From NCBI GenBank assembly GCA_947494865.1, contig CANMAT010000294.1:1-5780 (forward strand): 5,780 nucleotides of DNA, read 5' to 3'. The notes under the pieces are model-generated. The model had not been told where the DNA came from and searched no databases. It was given only the letters and a program-made list of their open reading frames with translations. The position numbers and the translations under genes are program-made. The DNA comes from Deltaproteobacteria bacterium. GTDB lineage: Bacteria; Myxococcota_A; Polyangia; Polyangiales; Ga0077539. How positions within the stretch are numbered: the first letter of the stretch is position 1; every line of letters starts with the position of its first letter. Below, one piece after another: positions 1-5,559 of this stretch.

Positions 1-1380
1 TCCCCAGCAGCGCAGGCTCCCGTCGCCGAGGAGCGCGCAGGCCGAGGCCGCGCCCGCCGCCACGCTCGCCACGCCCTGCAGCGGGTTGGTGCGCGCCGCG
101 CCGGGCGTCGCGATGACCATCACGGGCCGCTGCGGGTCGCGCACGCGCCGACCGTCTCCGAGCTGCGCGTCGGTGTCGTCGCCCCAGCAGCGCACGGTGC
201 TGTCGTCGAGCACCGCGCACGCGAACGTAGCGCCCGCCGCGAGGCCCCGCGGCACCATCGACGGCGGCGCCAGCGCGTCGCGCACCGGGGCGACATCGAT
301 CGGTTCTTCAGGGGCATCCGGCGTCGCCGCGTCGCGCTCGACCGCGCCGTCGGCGGCGTCGACGGCAGCGTCGGGGGTCTCGCGGCGGTCGAGCCCCGGC
401 ACGCGCGCGGGCTCCGGGTCGCAGGGGCCCGCGCACCCGTCGGGCACCGCGCTCGTGGGAGCGACGCCGAGCTCGCCGTGGTCGTTGCGCCCCCAGCACC
501 ACACCGCGCCGTCGTCGGCGCGCGCGCACGTGGCGTGCGCCATCGCGGCGACGTCGCGCACCGCCGCGAGGGGCAGGTCGCCCGCGAGCACGGGCTGCGG
601 CATCGGGCCCGGCGCGCCGCGCGCGGAGCCTGCGCCGGTCTGGCCGAAGCGCCCGTCGCCCCAGCACAGCGTGATGCCCTCGCTCGCGAGCGCGCAGGTG
701 TGCGCAGCGCCCGCGGAGAGGGCCGTGACGCCTTCGAGGCCCTGCACGAGCGTCGGCTCGGGCTCACACGGGATGGGGCCGTCGGCGGTGGCGCAGGTGC
801 GCGCGCCCGTGGCGAGGCCGAGCTGACCGCGGTCGTTGGCGCCCCAGCAGTAGACCCTCCCCGCCGAGATGGCGCACGCGTGACGCTGACCCGCCGCGAG
901 GGCCGTGACGCCACCGAGGCCGCGCACGCCGACGGGCGACTGCGAGGGGAGCGTGAGGCCGTTGCCGAGCTGCCCGGCGACGTTGCTGCCCCAGCAGCGC
1001 ACGGTGCCGTCGTCGCGCTGCGCGCACGCGAACGCGGCGCCCGTCGCGACGCGCACCGCGTGGTCGAGGCCCACGACCTGAAAGGGGAACGTGTGGCACG
1101 CGACGGCGCGCGTCTGCCCGCTGGCGAGCTCTTCGGTGCACAGGTCGGTGGTGGGATACCCGAGCTGGCTCTCGTCGTTGCGGCCCCAGCACCAGACGGT
1201 GGTGTCGCGCAGCGCCGCGCACCCGAAGCGAGCGCCGAGGGCGACCTGCGTCACGCAGCGGCTGCGACCCTCGGTGCACGTGGGGAGCGGCGCGGCCACG
1301 TCGACGCAGCCGACCGACGCACCCCACAGGATCACCCCCCACACGACTCGCCTGGCGCTTCGAAGCATCGCGCGGAGCAT
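1..1380 (-). CDS. RCC1-repeat (regulator of chromosome condensation-like) beta-propeller lipoprotein, C-terminus outside window
   Basis: The minus-strand frame stays open from an ATG at 1380 to the window edge (460 codons, no stop), so the gene is partial at its 3' end. Seven RCC1-type repeats are visible. Each has an alanine/glycine-rich strand, a 'CA' and a terminal 'CWG', with the CWG cysteines at residues 64, 129, 178, 239, 295, 398 and 458. 'QLG' after the repeats (e.g. GSNVAGQLGN) is typical of the family. The N-terminus MLRAMLRSARRVVWGVILWG followed by ASVGC looks like a lipoprotein signal with the lipid cysteine at 25, although Ser at -3 is atypical. An Asp/Ala/Pro-rich stretch (about residues 331-376) is inserted between repeats 5 and 6. 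Such propellers bind proteins or other ligands; the partner here is unknown. The Nudix gene lies 43 bp upstream on the same strand. A GAAAGG sits only 3 nt before the chosen ATG; ATG at 1368 is an alternative. The family call is firm, the function is not. Confidence 0.88.
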   Translation of the reverse strand, partial: MLRAMLRSARRVVWGVILWGASVGCVDVAAPLPTCTEGRSRCVTQVALGARFGCAALRDTTVWCWGRNDESQLGYPTTDLCTEELASGQTRAVACHTFPFQVVGLDHAVRVATGAAFACAQRDDGTVRCWGSNVAGQLGNGLTLPSQSPVGVRGLGGVTALAAGQRHACAISAGRVYCWGANDRGQLGLATGARTCATADGPIPCEPEPTLVQGLEGVTALSAGAAHTCALASEGITLCWGDGRFGQTGAGSARGAPGPMPQPVLAGDLPLAAVRDVAAMAHATCARADDGAVWCWGRNDHGELGVAPTSAVPDGCAGPCDPEPARVPGLDRRETPDAAVDAADGAVERDAATPDAPEEPIDVAPVRDALAPPSMVPRGLAAGATFACAVLDDSTVRCWGDDTDAQLGDGRRVRDPQRPVMVIATPGAARTNPLQGVASVAAGAASACALLGDGSLRCWG

Positions 1381-1423
1381 CGCCCTTTCGCGCACCGCCG
1401 CGCAACCTCGCGCCGACCTTCGC

Positions 1424-1918
1424 CTAGCGCCCGTCGCGCACCGTGAGCTCGTGGGCGAGCATGCGGTCTCCGTCGAACACGAAGCGCCCCGCGAAGGCGC
1501 GGCCCGCGATGAGGTGCGGCAACCACAGCGCGTCGTCGGCCCACATCTCGGCGTAGGGAATGGCGTCGAGGCGCGTCCACAGGGGCGCGGCCTCGTCGGT
1601 CTCGCGCGCGTCGCCCACGCAGTCGTCGGCCCGAAACACGTAGCAGTGCAGCGAGTAGCCGTCGACGAACTGAAAGCGCAGCTCGCCCGCCTCGGTGAGC
1701 CCCGTGGGCGTGACGCCGAGCTCCTCGACGACCTCGCGCACCGCGCAGGCCGCAGGGGTCTCGCCCGCCTCGAGGCGCCCGCCGGGGCCGTTGACCTTGC
1801 CCGCCCCGAGGCCTCGCTTCTTGCGAATGAGCAGCACGCTCCCGCCGCGAATCACGAAGAGCAGCGTGGCCACGTCACGGGGGCGCCAGGTGGCCGGGTC
1901 GAGGTCGTCGAGGGTCAT
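1424..1918 (-). CDS. MTH1-like Nudix hydrolase (probable 8-oxo-dGTP / oxidised purine nucleotide diphosphatase)
   Basis: This 164-residue protein has a complete Nudix box (GX5EX7REUXEEXGU) from G47 to V69, with E53, R61, E62, E65 and E66 present. Similarity to human MTH1/NUDT1 (156 residues), recalled from memory, runs almost end to end. It covers KKRGLGAGK before the box, N43 (matching Asn33), and MWADDALW at 125-132, giving W126, D128 and D129 (matching Trp117, Asp119 and Asp120, which hold the oxidised base). The C-terminal strand FAGRFVFDGD also matches. The expected reaction is cleavage of oxidised purine (d)NTPs to the monophosphate plus pyrophosphate in the cytoplasm, cleaning the nucleotide pool. 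The exact substrate is inferred from these residues. The start at 1918 leaves about 10 extra N-terminal residues relative to MTH1 and has no clear Shine-Dalgarno sequence. It lies 43 bp upstream of the RCC1 gene on the same strand, so cotranscription is possible. Confidence 0.9.
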   Translation of the reverse strand: MTLDDLDPATWRPRDVATLLFVIRGGSVLLIRKKRGLGAGKVNGPGGRLEAGETPAACAVREVVEELGVTPTGLTEAGELRFQFVDGYSLHCYVFRADDCVGDARETDEAAPLWTRLDAIPYAEMWADDALWLPHLIAGRAFAGRFVFDGDRMLAHELTVRDGR

Positions 1919-2028
1919 CGCCGAGACGCTACCCGAATCGCCCCGCGCCCGTCGCGTTTCGCCACACCCCGAGCGCCTGACGACACGCGAGGCCGCCCGC
2001 GCGGCGGCGCGAAATGGCGAACGCGCGA

Positions 2029-2059
2029 TGGAGCCGTCACCCTTGTGAAGACGGCTCCA
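2029..2059 (-). terminator. Strong hairpin downstream of the GlsB-type gene, candidate terminator
   Basis: Perfect 10-bp arms, TGGAGCCGTC (2029-2038) and GACGGCTCCA (2050-2059), flank an 11-nt loop. The hairpin begins about 27 bp beyond the stop of the minus-strand membrane-protein gene, as expected for a terminator. There is no run of T on the minus-strand exit side, so it is not a textbook intrinsic terminator. It could instead stabilise the mRNA end or attenuate read-through into the Nudix gene. Confidence 0.5.
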
Positions 2060-2086
2060 CCGCGCACCCGCAGAGGTCTCGACGCG

Positions 2087-2347
2087 TCAGGTGGCGAGGC
2101 GATGCCCCGTCGCGAGGCGGTAGATGCCCAGCAGCACCACCGCGCCGATAAGCGACATCACCCAGCCCGCCGCCTGCGTGTTGTAGGTGTACATCCCCAT
2201 CGCGCGGCCCAGAAAGGCGCCGAGCATCGAGCCCACCATGCCGATAATGGCGGTCACGAACACGCCGCCCGGGTCTCGACCCGGCATGATGAACCTGGCG
2301 AGCGCTCCGATCACGAGACCGAAGAGCGCGAACATCAGAAAACCCAT
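2087..2347 (-). CDS. GlsB/YeaQ/YmgE family stress response membrane protein
   Basis: This small protein of 86 residues is almost entirely hydrophobic, with three predicted transmembrane helices: about residues 4-21, 27-47 and 59-79. Between them are short Gly/Pro turns (MPGRDPGG) and a small loop around MGMYTYNTQ. Length, helix spacing and the G-rich helices (TAIIGMVGSMLGAFLG) match the transglycosylase-associated / GlsB-YeaQ-YmgE family, whose members sit in the cytoplasmic membrane and are commonly induced by stress. Their biochemical role is not established, and 'transglycosylase-associated' is a historic name. Translation initiation looks strong: AAGGAG lies 8 nt before the ATG. The gene stands alone on the minus strand, divergent from the NHL-repeat gene, with a hairpin after its stop. 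Confidence 0.92.
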   Translation of the reverse strand: MGFLMFALFGLVIGALARFIMPGRDPGGVFVTAIIGMVGSMLGAFLGRAMGMYTYNTQAAGWVMSLIGAVVLLGIYRLATGHRLAT

Positions 2348-2355
2348 GGCGTAGA

Positions 2356-2361
2356 CTCCTT
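2356..2361 (-). promoter_or_regulatory. Shine-Dalgarno sequence of the GlsB-type gene
   Basis: AAGGAG on the minus strand, 8 nt before the ATG at 2347. It is the best ribosome binding site in the window and fixes that start codon. Confidence 0.85.
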
Positions 2362-2436
2362 CGTTTGAGGCCCTGGCGACTTCTCAGCGTCGCGAGCCTC
2401 CTCGAAGCGAAGCGCGTGCCATCACCACCGCACACC

Positions 2437-2464
2437 GATGCGCATCAACCCGCACACGCGTGTG
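2437..2464. repeat. Pair of perfect short palindromes, candidate operator
   Basis: GATGCGCATC (10 bp) and CACACGCGTGTG (12 bp) are each perfectly self-complementary and are separated by 6 bp. Their position within the divergent gap makes a dimeric regulator site plausible, but no regulator gene adjoins them. In such GC-rich DNA short palindromes also arise by chance. Confidence 0.4.
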
Positions 2465-2552
2465 ATCCCGCGCCCGTTTCTTCTCCCGTCAATGCGGTGT
2501 GCCCCCCCTGCGCGACGCGGGCTGTGTGCCTTTTGTGCAGCCTTTATTTTAG

Positions 2553-3761
2553 ATGTTTTCATCCGCGAAGGTCGGTTGTTGGGATAGCTCTACGGCCGTG
2601 CTTCTTCCGACACGAGAGAGCGTCATCCGGGTCGGCGTGGGGGCCTGCGCGGTCGTCGTCGCAGCGCTCAACGCGCAATGCTCGACCTTTACGCCGGCGC
2701 TCACGCAAGACGCCCGTGTCGAGTCGCCCCCGGTCGATGCCGCCCTCGACGCTGCGCCCCCCGACGCGGCCGCCGATGCGTCCCTCGATGCGCGCGACGG
2801 CGCCCCCGAGGCGCCTCCCCCCGACGACGCGGGCCTCGACGTCGCGGCGAAGCCCGACGCGGCCGACGACGCCGACGAGTTCGAAGACCTCGGCCCCCCG
2901 CCCGAGCGCCCCGACGACGTGCCGCCGTTCATGTCGGGCGTTGCGACGCTCGCGGGCGCGAGCGAGTCGGGCCTCGTCGACGGGCTTCGCACCGACGCGC
3001 GCTTCAACAACCCCGTGAACCTCGCGGTGAGCCCCGCGGGCGACGTCTACGTGGCCGACTTCGGCAACAACGCCGTGCGCAAGGTAGAGCCCGACGGGTG
3101 GGTCACCACCTTCGTGCGGCAGCGGGCCTTCGAAGCCCCCTTCGGCCTCGTGTTCGCCCCCGACGGCACCCTCTACGTCGAGACCGACGCCAACGACCGC
3201 GGCGCGCGCACCAACGACTCGGGCACCCTCTGGCGCGTGCTCCCGGGGCGGCGCACGGCCACCGTCGTGGCGCGCGACCTCGGTCGGCCGCGGGGCCTGG
3301 CGCTCCTGCTCGACGGGCGCCTCGCGATGTCTGACGATGTGCACCACGTGATCTCGATGTTCAGCCTCGAAGACGCGAGCGTCACGCCCCTCGCGGGCCG
3401 CCGCGACGCGTCCGGCTACGCCGACGGCGCGGGCGCCGGCATCGCGGGCCACATCGACGCGCGCGGCGCGAGCGCCCAGTTCAACGCCCCGCAGGGCGTG
3501 GCCCTCGACGCGACGGTCGCCCTCTATGTGAGCGAGGCCGAGGGGCACTACGTGCGCAGGGTCGCGCCCGACGGCGACGTGACCACCGTCGCCGGCGACG
3601 GCGTGGCGGGCTACCAGGACGGCGAATTGCGGGCGTCGCGGTGCTATGGCCTCGAGGGCCTCGCGATGTCACCCGGAGGCGACGTGGTGTACCTCCCCGA
3701 CGGTGACCGCGGCACCGACCAGGCCTACAACCGCCTGCGCCGATTGCCCCTCTCGCGGTGA
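2553..3761 (+). CDS. Exported NHL-repeat beta-propeller protein with acidic Asp/Ala/Pro linker
   Basis: Read from ATG 2553 the protein is 402 residues. A hydrophobic segment (about residues 27-39, VGVGACAVVVAAL) looks like an export signal. It is followed by a low-complexity linker (53-123) rich in Asp, Ala and Pro, then an NHL-repeat propeller to the C-terminus. Repeats are recognisable at about 150-187 (FNNPVNLAVSPAGDVYVADF, then NAVRKVEPDG), 194-230, 245-280, 309-348 (FNAPQGVALD, then YVRRVAPDGDVTTVAG) and 365-400. NHL propellers are usually binding scaffolds, and no catalytic residues stand out. The start is uncertain: ATG 2553 gives an unusually long n-region, while GTG 2598 gives a more normal signal peptide; neither has a good ribosome binding site. 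Cys43 (LNAQC) resembles a lipobox but has Gln at -1, so signal peptidase I cleavage after Ala41 is as likely as lipidation. The family is firm; location is inferred and function unknown. Confidence 0.87.
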   Translation: MFSSAKVGCWDSSTAVLLPTRESVIRVGVGACAVVVAALNAQCSTFTPALTQDARVESPPVDAALDAAPPDAAADASLDARDGAPEAPPPDDAGLDVAAKPDAADDADEFEDLGPPPERPDDVPPFMSGVATLAGASESGLVDGLRTDARFNNPVNLAVSPAGDVYVADFGNNAVRKVEPDGWVTTFVRQRAFEAPFGLVFAPDGTLYVETDANDRGARTNDSGTLWRVLPGRRTATVVARDLGRPRGLALLLDGRLAMSDDVHHVISMFSLEDASVTPLAGRRDASGYADGAGAGIAGHIDARGASAQFNAPQGVALDATVALYVSEAEGHYVRRVAPDGDVTTVAGDGVAGYQDGELRASRCYGLEGLAMSPGGDVVYLPDGDRGTDQAYNRLRRLPLSR

Positions 3762-3835
3762 TGGGGCCGCGCGAAGGCTGAGTTTCTTGAAACTAACTTG
3801 TTTCTTCGCGGCGATGGTGTAGCGCTGCTTGCGCG
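3762..3835 (+). promoter_or_regulatory. Upstream region of the FHA gene with GTTTC/GAAAC half-sites
   Basis: This 74-bp gap contains a second AT-rich island. AGTTTC-TT-GAAACT (3781-3794) is a perfect 6-bp inverted repeat. A further GTTTC at 3800-3804 makes an inverted pair with GAAAC at 3789-3793, and GTTTCTT occurs twice, 18 bp apart. TTGAAA (3787-3792) could serve as a -35, but no good -10 follows. There is no Shine-Dalgarno sequence before ATG 3836. The layout suggests the FHA gene has its own regulated promoter. Confidence 0.4.
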
Positions 3836-4657
3836 ATGCCATCTTTTCTCGTGTACAGGCTGGGCCACCCGACGAAGCGCGTCTCGTTCGACACCCCGCC
3901 CGTGCGCGTGGGGCGCGACGCCGAGAACGACATCGTGATTCCGAGCGAGACGGTGTCGCGCGAGCACGCCGTGTTCATGCAAGACGAGACGAAGCGCTGG
4001 TTCGTCGGCTGCGTGTCGGAGACGAACCCCATCGTAGTGTCGGGCAAGCTGGTGTCGACCTCGACGCCCATCGCCGACATGACCGAGGTGCTCGTCGGCA
4101 ACGACTGCCTCATTCTCTTCGTGCTCAACCCCGCCAACGCGGCGCACCTGGTGTCGGCCCGGCGCACGCAACAGCTCGTGTGCCAGACGTGCTGGTGGAC
4201 GGGCATGGTGTCGGTCTACAACAAGGAGGCCGCGTGCCCCCGCTGCGGCGCCACCACGCTCGGGCCCGCCGACGAGATGCAGGCCGAGGTCGACGCCAAC
4301 CTCGTGGGCGACGCGGGCACGCGGGTGCTGAGCCAGGGCGAGATCCGCGCGTCGTACCGGGTGATGCGCGACGCCGCCCGCGCGGTGCTCGCGCGCACCG
4401 ACAAGCACGGCGGCCGCAGGGTGCTCACCGAGTCGGAGAGCGTGCACGTGCACAAGAAGAGCGACGAGCTGCCGCTCAAGGGCATCGTGCTGGGCAACGG
4501 CTTCACCCTCTCGTGGGACGGCCGCAACTGGAACGTCGAGAGCCACATGTTCTGGCCGCGGCTGCGCGTCAACGGCGAGGCCGTGCGCACCGCGAAGATT
4601 CACACCGGCGACGTGCTCGAGGTCGGCGGCAACCGCTTCGAGCTCAGGTCGGAGTAG
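3836..4657 (+). CDS. FHA domain protein with central four-cysteine zinc ribbon and C-terminal FHA-like domain
   Basis: This 273-residue soluble protein has no signal peptide or membrane segment. An N-terminal forkhead-associated domain occupies about residues 3-97. It keeps the phospho-threonine-binding signature: G26-R27 (VRVGRDAENDIVI), S41-R42-E43-H44 and N64 in the TNPIVVSGK turn. Residues 116-137 hold two CxxC pairs (C116/C119 and C134/C137, 14 residues between), a rubredoxin-like zinc ribbon. A mainly helical linker (about 145-195) leads to a C-terminal beta-rich part (about 202-271) whose end, LRVNGEAV then TGDVLEVGGNRFEL, reads like the second half of an FHA fold. That part lacks the GR and SxxH residues, so it probably does not bind phosphopeptides. 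The protein likely reads Ser/Thr kinase signalling in the cytoplasm; no kinase is in the window. It follows the NHL gene by 74 bp and converges on the MBL gene. The start fits the beginning of the FHA fold. Confidence 0.88.
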   Translation: MPSFLVYRLGHPTKRVSFDTPPVRVGRDAENDIVIPSETVSREHAVFMQDETKRWFVGCVSETNPIVVSGKLVSTSTPIADMTEVLVGNDCLILFVLNPANAAHLVSARRTQQLVCQTCWWTGMVSVYNKEAACPRCGATTLGPADEMQAEVDANLVGDAGTRVLSQGEIRASYRVMRDAARAVLARTDKHGGRRVLTESESVHVHKKSDELPLKGIVLGNGFTLSWDGRNWNVESHMFWPRLRVNGEAVRTAKIHTGDVLEVGGNRFELRSE

Positions 4658-4660
4658 CGC

Positions 4661-5533
4661 TCAGAGCTCCACCGCGCCGAGCAGCGGGAGCGCCCCGAGG
4701 CGCACGCTCGGGTCGACGCGCGTGAGCCCCTCGACGAGCCTCGGGAGCCTCATCGCGGGGAGGATCTTCGCGCCGTCTCCCATGGGCGAGAAGAAATCGT
4801 CCCAGTGGGAGAGCAGGATCGCCCGCGGGCGGAACGCGCCCATCACGCGGTCGGTGAAGCGCGCCGTGGTGGTCCAGCCGGCCACGCACATGAGAAGCAG
4901 GTCGACGTCGCCGGGGGCGCGCGCGTCGACGAGGTCGGCGCTGCCGAGGTGGTAGATGCACCGCCCGGCCACGCGGAGCTCTACGCCGAACACCGCGCCG
5001 CAGCGGTATTTCTCGGCCCGCAAGGGCACCTGCTCGCAGTCGCTGATGTCGCCCGGAAAGGGCACGCGCCCGAGCATGAAGGCCGAGTGAACGCTCGGCA
5101 CGAAGCGCAGCTCGAAGGGCCCCACGGAGGCGCGCGCGGGCTCCCCCCGCATCGACGACTCGACGTCGGTCACCTGCGCCTCCGGCACCCCCTCGGCGCG
5201 GCATAGCGTGGCGCACGAGCGCGAGCCGAAGACCCTCGCGCCCGTGCGGCGCGCGATGGTGGGCACGTCGAGCGCGTGGTCGAAGTGCGTGTGCCCCGCC
5301 ACGATGGCGTGGGCCCGCGGGGCGTGGCGCGCGACCGCGGCCGCGTCGCTGCGCAGGGGAGACGCGAGCAGCCGGGGGATCGACGCGCGCGTGAGGTACG
5401 GGTCGATGAGCACCACGGTGCCCGCGTGCTCGATGGCGAAGCCCGCCGTGCCGAGCCACGTGACCCGCACGGGCTCGCGCCCCGTGGGAACCTCGAAGTC
5501 GCGCGGGCCGAAGTGCAGGTCTGACGGCTTCAT
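4661..5533 (-). CDS. MBL-fold metallo-hydrolase (UlaG-like / beta-lactamase superfamily)
   Basis: This 290-residue protein, counted from ATG 5533, has the metallo-beta-lactamase metal-binding pattern. It has H81-T-H83-F-D85-H86 after a hydrophobic strand (AHAIVAG), H149 in SVHS, D200 in LGSAD (the usual bridging Asp position) and H243 in LLSHWDDFF. The opening strands VRVTWLGTAGFAIEHAGTVV and LIDPYLT are typical of the UlaG-like branch, which uses two metal ions for hydrolysis of phosphoesters, lactones or related substrates. The substrate cannot be deduced. There is no signal peptide, so the protein is probably cytoplasmic. ATG 5545, four codons upstream, is an alternative start; neither has a strong ribosome binding site. 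The frame stays open further upstream, but that low-complexity sequence overlaps the C-terminus of the preceding gene and is not expected to be coding. The preceding gene ends 26 bp upstream, so the two probably share a transcript. Confidence 0.9.
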   Translation of the reverse strand: MKPSDLHFGPRDFEVPTGREPVRVTWLGTAGFAIEHAGTVVLIDPYLTRASIPRLLASPLRSDAAAVARHAPRAHAIVAGHTHFDHALDVPTIARRTGARVFGSRSCATLCRAEGVPEAQVTDVESSMRGEPARASVGPFELRFVPSVHSAFMLGRVPFPGDISDCEQVPLRAEKYRCGAVFGVELRVAGRCIYHLGSADLVDARAPGDVDLLLMCVAGWTTTARFTDRVMGAFRPRAILLSHWDDFFSPMGDGAKILPAMRLPRLVEGLTRVDPSVRLGALPLLGAVEL

Positions 5534-5559
5534 CGGCGCGAGCATACCGCCGCCGCGCG

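Larger units (their letters stand above)
2348..2552. promoter_or_regulatory. Divergent intergenic region with two palindromes and an AT-rich island
   Basis: This 205-bp gap separates the minus-strand GlsB-type gene from the plus-strand NHL gene and must hold at least one promoter. It contains the perfect palindromes GATGCGCATC (2437-2446) and CACACGCGTGTG (2453-2464), with centres 17 bp apart. On the minus strand TTGACG (2487-2492) is a plausible -35; 17 nt on is only a weak GGGATC (2464-2469), which abuts the second palindrome. Near the NHL gene an AT-rich island (about 2531-2558) includes TATTTT at 2545-2550, a possible plus-strand -10. No promoter here is proven. Confidence 0.4.

Noticed and set aside
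331..400. The Asp/Ala-rich segment as the N-terminus of a separate gene
   Set aside because: The frame is continuous with RCC1 repeats on both sides, with no stop, signal peptide or ribosome binding site at the linker.
86..1446. Long plus-strand open frames opposite the RCC1 gene
   Set aside because: Their products are low-complexity Arg/Ala/Ser-rich sequences, the usual antisense shadow in very GC-rich coding DNA, while the minus strand gives clear RCC1 repeats.
1091..2368. 425-codon plus-strand open frame across the Nudix gene, the gap and the GlsB-type gene
   Set aside because: It overlaps two well-supported minus-strand genes, has no recognisable domain and an Arg/His/Ala-rich composition.
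3814..3835. Sigma-54-like promoter before the FHA gene
   Set aside because: The GG and GC elements are 9 nt apart rather than 10, and the site would lie too close to the start codon.
3836..4657. Type VI secretion FHA component (TagH/Fha type)
   Set aside because: No other secretion gene is in the window and the zinc ribbon plus C-terminal domain do not match that architecture.
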